This document shows, piece by piece, positions 1-6,067 of a stretch of 10,265 nt of DNA. Origin of the DNA: Methanosarcinales archaeon (lineage in GTDB: Archaea > Halobacteriota > Methanosarcinia > Methanosarcinales > Methanosarcinaceae). The notes beneath the pieces are model-generated. The model saw only the letters and a list, made by a program, of their open reading frames with translations, made no database searches and was not told the origin of the DNA. A program made the position numbers and the translations under genes. The stretch covers positions 1-10,265 of the forward strand of contig JAAXQB010000324.1 in the NCBI GenBank assembly GCA_012329085.1. The letters are read 5' to 3'. Numbering within the stretch: position 1 is the first letter of the stretch; each line of letters opens with the position of its first letter.

Positions 1-73
1 AATTGTAGATCCTGGTAAAAGTAGCGATTTAATTGCAGATGTTGCTGAAAAAGTCAATGCACTTAAAAATTAA
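1..73 (+). CDS. rpl7ae: Ribosomal protein L7Ae, C-terminal end (5' truncated by window)
   Basis: An open frame enters at the window edge (first whole codon at base 2) and runs 23 codons to a TAA at 71-73. The peptide reads IVDPGKSSDLIADVAEKVNALKN. It resembles the end of archaeal L7Ae, where a short strand and an acidic or glycine turn lead into a final helix ending in EKVNxLK. In archaea L7Ae binds kink-turns in 23S rRNA, in box C/D and H/ACA guide RNPs and in RNase P. The position directly before S28e, L24e and ndk fits the usual archaeal gene order. Only the tail is visible, so the call depends on this short match plus context. Confidence 0.8.
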   Translation, partial: IVDPGKSSDLIADVAEKVNALKN

Positions 74-106
74 AGATATTGTATAAAAATAAAAAAGTGA
101 TTGATT

Positions 107-322
107 ATGGCAAATGATGATACAGGATATCCAGCAGAAGTTATTGAAATAATCGGAAATACAGGAATGCACGGAGAAGCAAGTCAAATACAATGTCGCA
201 TACAAGAAGGACGAGATAAAGGGCGAGTTGTGACCAGAAATTGTGTTGGACCTGTGAGAATAGGCGATATTTTAATGCTTGTAGAAACTTCAAGAGAAGC
301 AAAAAAACTATCAAAAAGGTGA
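107..322 (+). CDS. rps28e: 30S ribosomal protein S28e
   Basis: This 71-residue protein matches the full length of archaeal S28e, a small OB-fold protein of the 30S subunit near the mRNA exit. The family signatures are visible: [17 protein letters not shown] near residues 9-25, a central [17 protein letters not shown] at about 40-56, and a basic tail ([10 protein letters not shown]). The ATG at 107 is chosen over an in-frame TTG at 101. It gives the normal family N-terminus, and a GTGA stretch at 97-100 can act as a weak ribosome binding site at suitable spacing. Its TGA stop lies inside the ribosome binding site of the L24e gene, so the two genes are probably translationally linked. Confidence 0.96.
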   Translation: MANDDTGYPAEVIEIIGNTGMHGEASQIQCRIQEGRDKGRVVTRNCVGPVRIGDILMLVETSREAKKLSKR

Positions 323-323
323 G
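318..323 (+). promoter_or_regulatory. Ribosome binding site for L24e overlapping the S28e stop
   Basis: GGTGAG at 318-323 matches the archaeal anti-Shine-Dalgarno sequence and lies six bases before the L24e ATG at 330. The last three bases of GGTGA are the TGA stop codon of S28e, an arrangement that favours coupled translation. Confidence 0.8.
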
Positions 324-329
324 TGAAAA

Positions 330-518
330 ATGGAAAAAAGAAAATGTGCATTTTGCGGAGATCAAATGGAATATGGTACTGGATTGCTTTTTGCAAAGAA
401 AGACGGTTCCACCTATTACATTTGCACCTCCAAATGTAGGACTAATATGAAACTTGGAAGACTTCCAAGAAGAACTACGTGGACTGAACAAGGACGAATC
501 GCTCTTAAAAAAGAGTAA
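330..518 (+). CDS. rpl24e: 50S ribosomal protein L24e (zinc-ribbon)
   Basis: This is a 62-residue protein of normal length for archaeal L24e, a component of the large subunit. It carries the expected zinc-binding set: Cys6-x2-Cys9 near the start (CAFC) and Cys32-x3-Cys36 (CTSKC). Between them are the family features [18 protein letters not shown], and after them a basic RNA-binding stretch with the [11 protein letters not shown] pattern. The start has a strong ribosome binding site overlapping the upstream S28e stop. The gene sits in the conserved L7Ae-S28e-L24e-ndk row. Nothing is unusual. Confidence 0.97.
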   Translation: MEKRKCAFCGDQMEYGTGLLFAKKDGSTYYICTSKCRTNMKLGRLPRRTTWTEQGRIALKKE

Positions 519-543
519 ATAGATATTTAAATTATCGATTCAA

Positions 544-993
544 ATGGAACAAACATATATTATGATAAAGCCCGATGGAGTCCAAAGAGGACTTATCGGA
601 GAAATTATATCAAGAATAGAAAATCGTGGGCTAAAAATTATTGCTATGAAAATGGCAGTAATGAATGAAGAAGCTGCAAAAGAACATTATGCAGAACATT
701 CTGAGCGACCGTTTTTCAAATCATTAGTGGATTATATTATAGCAGCACCATCAATTTCAATGATTGTTGAAGGAAAAGATGCAATACCAATTATGCGTAA
801 AGTAAATGGTGCAACAAATCCTGTGGATGCAGATCCCGGCACAATTAGAGGAGATTTTGCAATTGAGATGGGGCGGAATCTTGTTCATGCATCAGATTCT
901 ACAGAATCTGCTATAAGAGAAATTGCAATTCATTTTAATGAATCGGAAATTTTATGCTATAAAAAATCTGATGATGAATATCTGTATGAATAA
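544..993 (+). CDS. ndk: Nucleoside diphosphate kinase
   Basis: NDK transfers the gamma-phosphate of a nucleoside triphosphate to a nucleoside diphosphate through a phosphohistidine. The 149-residue length is typical. The N-terminal IMIKPDGVQRGLIGEII is the family start, with K9 and D11 conserved. The region NPVDADPGTIRGDFA (92-106) forms part of the nucleotide site. The signature RNLVHASDS (111-119) contains the catalytic His115. No clear Shine-Dalgarno sequence precedes the ATG. An AT-rich tract (TATTTAAAT, 524-532) lies too close to the start to be the TATA box of a leaderless message, so read-through from L24e is the simplest expression route. A hairpin with a T tract follows the gene. Confidence 0.97.
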   Translation: MEQTYIMIKPDGVQRGLIGEIISRIENRGLKIIAMKMAVMNEEAAKEHYAEHSERPFFKSLVDYIIAAPSISMIVEGKDAIPIMRKVNGATNPVDADPGTIRGDFAIEMGRNLVHASDSTESAIREIAIHFNESEILCYKKSDDEYLYE

Positions 994-1017
994 ATTGTTT
1001 TTAACAATATTTTAATA

Positions 1018-1039
1018 GCCCATTCAGAATGAATGGGCG
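1018..1039. repeat. Palindromic repeat element, ndk-infB spacer copy
   Basis: This is a perfect 9-bp stem with a three-base GAA loop, ending in GAATGGGCG. Bases 1018-1035 (GCCCATTCAGAATGAATG) are identical to the reverse complement of 3792-3809 in the spacer after S6e. The same GAATGGGCG ending recurs at 3713-3721, 3782-3790 and 3802-3810, so this is one member of a dispersed small-palindrome family. Confidence 0.7.
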
Positions 1040-1047
1040 TTTATAAG
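1040..1047 (+). promoter_or_regulatory. Possible TATA box for infB
   Basis: TTTATAAG at 1040-1047 resembles an archaeal TATA box. The usual distance of about 25 bases puts a start near 1070, just before GGGAG at 1074-1078, which would be the infB ribosome binding site. The site directly follows the ndk hairpin, consistent with a transcript boundary. It is inferred from sequence only. Confidence 0.4.
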
Positions 1048-1092
1048 GTATTTTTTCTAAAAACGCAATAATTGGGAGCATAAGATTAAATT

Positions 1093-2874
1093 ATGAGTAA
1101 AAATGACAAATCGCTTAGAACTCCAATTGTTTGTGTAATGGGTCATGTAGATCATGGAAAAACCACACTCTTAGACAAGATTCGTGGAACTTCTATTGTA
1201 GATAAAGAAGATGGTGCAATAACACAACATATTGGTGCGACAGAAGTACCAATTAGTACAATTGCAATAAAATGTGGAAATCCAGAATTAGAAAAAAAAT
1301 TCATGGTCCCAGGATTACTTTTTATAGATACACCAGGACATCAAGCATTTACTTCACTTAGAAGTAGGGGTGGTGCATTAGCAGACCTTGCAATCATAAC
1401 AATAGATATTAATGAAGGTTTTATGCCTCAAACAATAGAAAGTTTAAAAATTTTAAAGAAATTTAAAACTCCTTTTGTAGTGGCAGCAAATAAAATCGAT
1501 AGAATTCATGGTTGGAACTCCAACAAAGACTCTCCTTTTTTATTAACTTATAAAGCTCAAAACGAGCGTATAAAACAAATGGTTGATGAAAAAATTTATA
1601 AAATCATTGGGGATTTATATGAATTGGGTTTTAATTCAGAACGATATGACAGAGTGACTGATTTTAGTAAAAATATAGGAATTATTCCAATAAGTGCAAA
1701 AACAGGAGAAGGAATTCCAGATATTTTAATGGTGCTTTTGGGTCTTGCACAAAAATTCTTAGAATTTAATTTATGTTATGATGCAAAGAGTCCCGGAATT
1801 GGCACCGTTCTTGAAGTTAAAAGAGAAAAAGGACTTGGTGCAACAGTCGATGCAATTCTTTATGATGGAACTCTTAAAAAAGGAGATACAATTGTAATCG
1901 GAAGTCTTGGAAATCCCATTAAAACAAAAATTAAAGCAATATTAAAACCAAATCCACTTTCTGAAATTCGATCAGAAGAAAAATTTAAATCTGTAAATAA
2001 AGTTACAGCAGCGATAGGAATTAAAATATCTGCACCAAATCTTGAAAATGCATTAGCAGGTGCGCCAATAAAAGTTGTGTCTTATGATACTGTTGATGGC
2101 ATAACAAAAGAAATCAAATCTGAAATAGAAGCAATTAGAATTGATACAAGTTTAGATGGTATTTTAGTTAAAGCAGATACTATAGGCTCACTTGAAGCAC
2201 TTGTAAATGAATTTAAAAAAGAAAATATTAAAATTAGAAAAGCAGATGTTGGTGAGATTTCTAAGCGAGATATTATAGATGCAGCAGCTACCGATAATAA
2301 ATTTCATTCTGTAATATTGGGATTTAATGTTAATATCCGTTCTGATGCAAAAGAAAAACTTGATGCTCTTTCAAATCTTAAAATATTTAGTAATACTGTT
2401 ATTTATAGTTTGATTGATGATTATGTTGATTGGGTGCAATTAGAAAAACAAAAATCTAAAAAAAGTGTAGCTGAATTAATTATAAAATCTGGTCGATTTG
2501 AACTATTGCCTGATAGTGTTTTTAGGCAAAGTAAGCCAGCTGTAATTGGAGTGAGAGTGAGGGGCGGCATAATTAAAACTAATGTTGATGTTATGACAGA
2601 AGATGGAGTTGTTATTGGCACAATAAAAGGAATTCAATCACAAGGAAAACCAATAAATGAGGCACGAATTGGAATGGAAGTTGCAGTTGCAATTGAAGGC
2701 GTAGTTGCAGGGAGACAAATCAAAGATGGAGATGAATTATATATAAATGTTCCTGAAAGACATGTAAAAATTCTTGAACAAGAATTAATTGATTCATTAA
2801 AAGCTGATGAAATTGAAACTCTTGAGGCATTTGTGAAAATAAAACGGAAAGACAATCCTTTTTGGGCAAAATAG
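1093..2874 (+). CDS. infB: Translation initiation factor aIF5B (IF2 family GTPase)
   Basis: aIF5B promotes ribosomal subunit joining and initiator tRNA placement, using GTP. The 593 residues match the standard archaeal length and there is no intein or eukaryote-like N-terminal extension. The G domain is complete: P-loop GHVDHGKTT (17-25), switch-II DTPGH (79-83) and NKID (133-136). After it come the beta-barrel domain II (about 230-340, GIGTVLEVKREKGLGATVD), domain III (about 345-450) and the C-terminal barrel (about 470-570, with VIGVRVRGGIIKT and GMEVAVAIEG) that binds the acceptor end of initiator tRNA. GGGAG at 1074-1078 is a plausible, rather distant ribosome binding site. S6e follows 56 bases downstream, a frequent archaeal pairing. 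Confidence 0.98.
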   Translation: MSKNDKSLRTPIVCVMGHVDHGKTTLLDKIRGTSIVDKEDGAITQHIGATEVPISTIAIKCGNPELEKKFMVPGLLFIDTPGHQAFTSLRSRGGALADLAIITIDINEGFMPQTIESLKILKKFKTPFVVAANKIDRIHGWNSNKDSPFLLTYKAQNERIKQMVDEKIYKIIGDLYELGFNSERYDRVTDFSKNIGIIPISAKTGEGIPDILMVLLGLAQKFLEFNLCYDAKSPGIGTVLEVKREKGLGATVDAILYDGTLKKGDTIVIGSLGNPIKTKIKAILKPNPLSEIRSEEKFKSVNKVTAAIGIKISAPNLENALAGAPIKVVSYDTVDGITKEIKSEIEAIRIDTSLDGILVKADTIGSLEALVNEFKKENIKIRKADVGEISKRDIIDAAATDNKFHSVILGFNVNIRSDAKEKLDALSNLKIFSNTVIYSLIDDYVDWVQLEKQKSKKSVAELIIKSGRFELLPDSVFRQSKPAVIGVRVRGGIIKTNVDVMTEDGVVIGTIKGIQSQGKPINEARIGMEVAVAIEGVVAGRQIKDGDELYINVPERHVKILEQELIDSLKADEIETLEAFVKIKRKDNPFWAK

Positions 2875-2930
2875 GGAAAAATTAAAATAATATTAATTGT
2901 TAATTAAATATTAATTGGAGATAAAAAAAT

Positions 2931-3338
2931 ATGGCAAGTTTTAAAGTAGTAGTTTCAGACCCTAAATCTAAAACATATCAGTTTGAGATAGAAGGGGCTG
3001 AAGCAAATAAATACATTGGAAAATCTATTGGTGATACAATAGATGGCGAAACTGTTGGATTAAGTGGATATACACTTAAAATTACAGGCGGAAGTGATTT
3101 AAGTGGAATCATGATGCGAAAAGATTTACCCGGTTCAAAAAGAAGAAGAATTTTACTTGCAGGCAAGACTTATGGGTATAAACCAAGTGCAAGTGGAGTT
3201 AGAAGGAGAAAATTTATAAGAGGTAAAGATATATCTCCAGACATTGTCCAGATTAACACAAAAGTTGTTGAATATGGTGGCAAAGATATTGCAGCAATAC
3301 TTGGGTTAGAAGAAAAAGTTGTTAGCGAAGGCGAGTAA
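2931..3338 (+). CDS. rps6e: 30S ribosomal protein S6e
   Basis: This 135-residue protein has the length of archaeal S6e, which lacks the long phosphorylated C-terminal tail of eukaryotic S6. Recognisable features are the opening [21 protein letters not shown], the [11 protein letters not shown] turn (31-40), [25 protein letters not shown] (44-68) and the basic KRRRILL and [10 protein letters not shown] segments that contact 16S rRNA. GGAG at 2917-2920 precedes the ATG by ten bases. The gene follows infB on the same strand. A T-rich stretch just after the stop probably marks the end of the transcript, because the next gene is convergent. Confidence 0.97.
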   Translation: MASFKVVVSDPKSKTYQFEIEGAEANKYIGKSIGDTIDGETVGLSGYTLKITGGSDLSGIMMRKDLPGSKRRRILLAGKTYGYKPSASGVRRRKFIRGKDISPDIVQINTKVVEYGGKDIAAILGLEEKVVSEGE

Positions 3339-3340
3339 TA

Positions 3341-3350
3341 ATTTTAATTT
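3341..3350 (+). terminator. T-rich stretch after S6e
   Basis: TTTTAATTTT starts within a few bases of the S6e stop. Archaeal RNA polymerase often terminates on T-rich non-template DNA without a hairpin, and the gene beyond is on the opposite strand. The call rests on composition and position only. Confidence 0.4.
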
Positions 3351-3355
3351 TGGTG

Positions 3356-3483
3356 TAGGGGCTGTTGATAAATAGTTCTTATGCGATTTACTTTTTTTGT
3401 ATGTGTTTAGCCACTATATTTCACTATCAAGAGCCACAATAAGTTAAATTTAACATAATTACGGATTTATAAGGACGCCCCTA
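3356..3483. mobile_element. Possible 128-bp MITE-like element or insertion-sequence remnant
   Basis: TAGGGGC at 3356-3362 is matched by its reverse complement GCCCCTA at 3477-3483. Reading inward from both ends, the similarity continues loosely to a shared ATAAAT. This could be a small non-autonomous transposon with imperfect terminal inverted repeats, or IS ends left after deletion. No convincing target duplication was found (TTGGTG on the left, TTGACA on the right), and no transposase is encoded. A chance seven-base inverted repeat remains possible. Confidence 0.3.
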
Positions 3484-3580
3484 TTGACATCGATTTTGAA
3501 TTTAAAACTTGCAACTATCTGCAAAAATACATGTAACCAAACATCCTTATGACATCGATTTTAATGAGCTAAACACATAC
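3399..3580. repeat. 13-bp inverted repeat pair and internal direct repeats
   Basis: GTATGTGTTTAGC at 3399-3411 is exactly complementary to GCTAAACACATAC at 3568-3580. On the + strand, T runs lie just before the left arm and just after the right arm. Inside the pair, GACATCGATTTT occurs twice in direct orientation (3486-3497 and 3551-3562). The inverted pair overlaps the possible element at 3356-3483, so the region has probably been rearranged more than once. No gene could be supported in it. Confidence 0.55.
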
Positions 3581-3589
3581 CTTTTTTTT

Positions 3590-3810
3590 AATAGCTTGCT
3601 CGGAAAGAATATCAACGCACATTCGGAAAGTACATTCGTAACGAATAGGCGTAAACACTCATTCTTTCAGAATGAGTTTAAGAAAATCTTTGATAGCACA
3701 TTCTCCATAGGAGAATGGGCGAATAAGAAAACCTTCGGTTTTCTCTGACGCATATTATCTTCAAGAACATACTCTCAAAGAGAATGGGCGTCATTCATTC
3801 TGAATGGGCG
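3590..3810. repeat. Cluster of small palindromic elements
   Basis: At least four hairpins with three-base loops are packed here: ACTCATTCT/AGAATGAGT (3657-3665/3669-3677, loop TTC), CATTCTCC/GGAGAATG (3699-3706/3710-3717, loop ATA), AGAAAACC/GGTTTTCT (3726-3733/3737-3744, loop TTC) and CATTCA/TGAATG (3792-3797/3801-3806, loop TTC). A weaker one is ATTCG/CGAAT (about 3634-3646, loop TAA). Units tend to begin CGCACATTC or GCACATTC and to end in GGCG (3647-3650, 3718-3721, 3787-3790, 3807-3810). Bases 3656-3694 match 8310-8348 inside mbhJ with two differences. An open frame at 3509-3748 crosses the cluster but has no ribosome binding site or family features and is not taken as a gene. Confidence 0.75.
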
Positions 3811-3824
3811 TTATATTATTTTAT

Positions 3825-4304
3825 TTATTTATTTTTTAAAATATCTATAAGGTCATCCATTTTTTTATTTAAATTGCCCATTCCTGAATTTAAATTACCC
3901 ATTCCTGAATTAATATCTGTAAGTATTTCTTTATGCTCTTCTAATTTTCCAAAAATTAATTTGACATATTTCACTCCTTCATCTAATTTTTTATTTAGTT
4001 CAAGTAAATTATCTGCAGAAATTCTGTTAATTCCTTTTGGAAATTCTATATATGCATTCAGATCTTTTTCTTCAATTTCATCTATCTTAATTAAATCATC
4101 TTTTTTTTCTAAAAACTTTATGCTCTTTTTTAAAAACTCTTTTAATTCTTCATCATCAAAATTTGCCAATATTCTAACTATATCATCTTCATAATTATAG
4201 ACTATTCCATCAATATCTAAAGCATGTCCTAAATTTTCAATCTTCTCTCTAAATCCTACATGCGGAATTTTACCATGTATTTTTAATTCATAAGTTGTTA
4301 CCAT
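3825..4304 (-). CDS. Acylphosphatase-domain protein with helical C-terminal tail
   Basis: Residues 1-65 form an acylphosphatase-like fold: [15 protein letters not shown] corresponds to the phosphate-binding loop. Arg19 (in VGFR) and Asn37 (in IVYN) are 18 residues apart, the spacing of the catalytic Arg/Asn pair in this family. Such enzymes hydrolyse carboxyl-phosphate bonds. The usual QG before VGFR is replaced by PH, so activity is likely but not certain. Residues about 95-159 are charged and helical, with a perfect heptad duplication (NSGMGNL twice, 132-145), suggesting a coiled coil for oligomerisation or partner binding. The ATG at 4304 is preferred over one at 4322: AAAGGT at 4311-4316 (read on the minus strand) is a good ribosome binding site, and the predicted transcript start falls near 4318. 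The protein is 159 residues. Its substrate or partner is unknown. Confidence 0.75.
   Translation of the reverse strand: MVTTYELKIHGKIPHVGFREKIENLGHALDIDGIVYNYEDDIVRILANFDDEELKEFLKKSIKFLEKKDDLIKIDEIEEKDLNAYIEFPKGINRISADNLLELNKKLDEGVKYVKLIFGKLEEHKEILTDINSGMGNLNSGMGNLNKKMDDLIDILKNK
3871..3912 (-). repeat. 21-bp tandem duplication in the acylphosphatase tail
   Basis: The 21-base unit at 3871-3891 is repeated at 3892-3912 with only two base changes. It encodes two identical heptads NSGMGNL. Each copy contains CCCATTCCTGAAT, which partly resembles the palindromic repeat family of the neighbouring spacer. Confidence 0.85.
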
Positions 4305-4336
4305 AATTTTACCTTTTAGCATATAATGTTTTCAAC

Positions 4337-4348
4337 AATATATAAATT
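4337..4348 (-). promoter_or_regulatory. TATA-box promoter of the acylphosphatase gene
   Basis: On the minus strand this reads AATTTATATATT, a near-consensus archaeal TATA box. A start about 25 bases downstream falls near 4318, giving a short leader of some 14 bases that contains the ribosome binding site AAAGGT and leads to the ATG at 4304. Confidence 0.6.
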
Positions 4349-4639
4349 ATTTGATATATTTTCAAAATTTTAAAACAAAAAATTAAAAATTTCTTTGAGT
4401 ATATAATTTTAACAAGTCATATATAAAAATAAAAGTATTTTATAATGGGGTTTTAATCTCTTATAAATCAATTATTATATATACACAATTTCTTTTTATG
4501 AGATAAAGCAATTAAGAATATTTTTTTTGTTTTTCAAAGAATTAAAAACACATCTAATATTGTTTTAAATTATGAAAATGGTTTGGCATAACTATCTAAA
4601 CAAATACGCCGTCTAAATTTTAATAATCGTAATTCCACT
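4349..4639. other. AT-rich spacer between mbhN and the acylphosphatase gene
   Basis: Very AT-rich DNA with no open frame that could be supported on either strand. On the minus strand it should hold the end of the mbh transcript: a TTTTT tract appears at about 4544-4548 and further T-rich stretches follow. TATA-like sequences are frequent here (for example near 4430 and 4485) but cannot be told from background composition. No tRNA or other RNA gene was recognised. Confidence 0.5.
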
Positions 4640-5029
4640 TCACTCAACAATCAATCGCCGTGAATCTTTTTCATATGCATTAACTAACACATCATCAGTC
4701 ATAAAAATAGCACCTTTTGAACACACATCCTTACATTGTCCACAAGATATGCATCGTCCAACCCAAATTCGTGCCCTCCTCTCCTTTTTAACAAGTTGTA
4801 TTGCACCACATGGGCAAACTTTATTGCAAAATCCACATCCATTGCAAAGATAATTATTTATTCCAACCATTCCCCTATAATCAATTGGCACAGAAATAGG
4901 CGGAGTTTCAGGAAATAAATTTGTATCTGGTTTTTTAAATAAATTTTTAATAGATATCTCTAATATTTTAAAAATACGCATTCTCCGAAGGAATGTGCGT
5001 TCAATAAAATCTCTAATTTTCGTTTTCAT
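4640..5029 (-). CDS. mbhN: Membrane-bound hydrogenase, 2x[4Fe-4S] ferredoxin-like subunit MbhN
   Basis: This is the polyferredoxin-type (NuoI-like) electron-input subunit, carrying electrons from reduced ferredoxin toward the small subunit. Two complete cluster motifs are visible: C62-x2-C65-x2-C68-x3-C72 and C93-x2-C96-x2-C99-x3-C103. The pre-cluster segment IKNLFKKPDTNLFPETPP (27-44) is typical of MbhN. The 129-residue protein carries about 26 residues before IKNLF, more than I recall for Pyrococcus MbhN. Residues 11-18 (RTFLRRMR) of this extension are encoded by a palindrome related to the spacer repeats. GGGAG at 5038-5042, overlapping the mbhM stop, is the ribosome binding site. It is the last gene of the operon. 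Confidence 0.92.
   Translation of the reverse strand: MKTKIRDFIERTFLRRMRIFKILEISIKNLFKKPDTNLFPETPPISVPIDYRGMVGINNYLCNGCGFCNKVCPCGAIQLVKKERRARIWVGRCISCGQCKDVCSKGAIFMTDDVLVNAYEKDSRRLIVE
4977..4999 (-). repeat. Palindromic element within mbhN coding sequence
   Basis: On the minus strand the element begins CGCACATTC and ends GGAGAATGCG. It shares GCACATTC and GGAGAATG, in the same order, with the spacer copy at 3696-3717. Arms CGCATTC (4977-4983) and GAATGTG (4991-4997) can form a seven-pair stem including one G-T pair. It encodes residues 11-18 of mbhN without disturbing the frame. Confidence 0.6.
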
Positions 5030-5041
5030 TGTTAAAACTCC

Positions 5042-6067
5042 CTATACAAATAAATAATCAATTGAAATGAATATCAATCCAATTAAAGCAATCGGAATCA
5101 ATACAAACCAATAAAATCCAACTGCTTGATCAATCTTTAAACGACCAGACATGACATCCACTAATGATATTGAAAAGAATACTACAATAAAACTTTTAAC
5201 AAGATGGGCTACAAAATCCAACAATATCCCAAAACCTTCTTGAATTCCAATAATTTCAGACAATCTAAATGGAAAGAATATTGCAATACAAAGACCACTC
5301 ATTACAATCAATAGCATAGCATCTGAAAGCTTATATAAAGCGAGATTTCTACCAGAATATTCTACAGAAGAACCATATGCCAATTCCTGTTTTGCTTTAT
5401 TAAGGTCAAATAAGCCAACTCCTGATTTTCCGGGAATGCATGCCATAAATACAATTAATAATAAAAACACCCCAATAAATGTTAAAAGACCATCCATCAA
5501 CCATATATTAACTTGCGAAAATGAAGTTAATAAAAATGGTAGTTCTACCAATCCACTAATTCGCCATGCAAGACTAAATAGAACTAATGCCATTGGGCCT
5601 TTATATGCAACAATCATTACAAGTTCTCTTTGTACCCCAAGAGTTCCAAACATTGATGCAGAAGATGCACCTCCGATTATTTTTGCTATTGCAGCCATTG
5701 TTAAAAGATATATTATGGAAATAACATCACCAAATTGCGAAAATGGATGCACTATTCCAATTGGAATGTATAGCATAATTGCAATTAGAGATGCAAGTGA
5801 AAGTATTGGTGCAAAATTAAAAAGCCATCCAATAGCCATTTTTGGAACTATGCTCTCTTTTCCACATAGTTTTAAAAAATCATAAAACTCCTGATAAATT
5901 GAAGGTCCAACTCTTTTTTGCATCCTTGCAATTATTTTTCTATTCATTCCTGAAAATAATAGCCCGAAAAATCCAGTATAAAAAAATCCAACTACTATCA
6001 AATAAAATGTGATTTTAAATCCTTCCAACGCCGCATTTATTAACAGATTTAAATCATTTGAGACCAT
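5042..6067 (-). CDS. mbhM: Membrane-bound hydrogenase, NuoH-like membrane anchor MbhM
   Basis: This is an integral membrane subunit of the complex I NuoH/HyfC/EchB family. It docks the hydrogenase peripheral arm onto the membrane and links redox chemistry to ion transport. Its 341 residues are largely hydrophobic, with about eight predicted helices. The family signatures are RVGPSIYQEF (52-61) after helix 1, FGTLGVQREL (140-149), and the acidic loop GLFDLNKAKQELAYGSSVEYSG (218-239), equivalent to the NuoH PFDxxEAExELVxGxxxEYSG loop, with E228 and E236 retained. The start overlaps the mbhL end by 14 bases, so translation is probably coupled. It sits between the large subunit and MbhN, as in Pyrococcus. 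Confidence 0.95.
   Translation of the reverse strand: MVSNDLNLLINAALEGFKITFYLIVVGFFYTGFFGLLFSGMNRKIIARMQKRVGPSIYQEFYDFLKLCGKESIVPKMAIGWLFNFAPILSLASLIAIMLYIPIGIVHPFSQFGDVISIIYLLTMAAIAKIIGGASSASMFGTLGVQRELVMIVAYKGPMALVLFSLAWRISGLVELPFLLTSFSQVNIWLMDGLLTFIGVFLLLIVFMACIPGKSGVGLFDLNKAKQELAYGSSVEYSGRNLALYKLSDAMLLIVMSGLCIAIFFPFRLSEIIGIQEGFGILLDFVAHLVKSFIVVFFSISLVDVMSGRLKIDQAVGFYWFVLIPIALIGLIFISIDYLFV

Larger units (their letters stand above)
994..1056 (+). terminator. Hairpins and T tract after ndk
   Basis: Two inverted repeats follow the ndk stop. ATTGTT (994-999) pairs with AACAAT (1003-1008) across a TTT loop. GCCCATTCA (1018-1026) pairs perfectly with TGAATGGGC (1030-1038) across a GAA loop. A run of six T (1051-1056) follows. 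This could end transcripts of the ribosomal-ndk group. However, the second hairpin belongs to a repeat family seen elsewhere in the window, so it may be an inserted element instead of, or as well as, a terminator. Confidence 0.5.

Noticed and set aside
141..491. A 116-codon minus-strand frame across S28e and L24e
   Set aside because: It is the antisense shadow of two recognised ribosomal protein genes.
3509..3748. A 79-codon open frame in the spacer after S6e
   Set aside because: It runs across the palindrome cluster, has no ribosome binding site or recognisable domain, and its composition reflects the repeats rather than protein coding.
3590..3810. CRISPR array
   Set aside because: The repeats are short, unevenly spaced and of differing sequence, and there are no spacers of uniform length and no cas genes.
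4323..4639. Small RNA gene or extra promoter in the AT-rich spacer
   Set aside because: TATA-like strings are expected from the composition alone, and no stable structure or conserved box was seen.
5436..5885. A 149-codon + strand open frame opposite mbhM
   Set aside because: It is antisense to a clearly conserved membrane subunit and shows no family features of its own.
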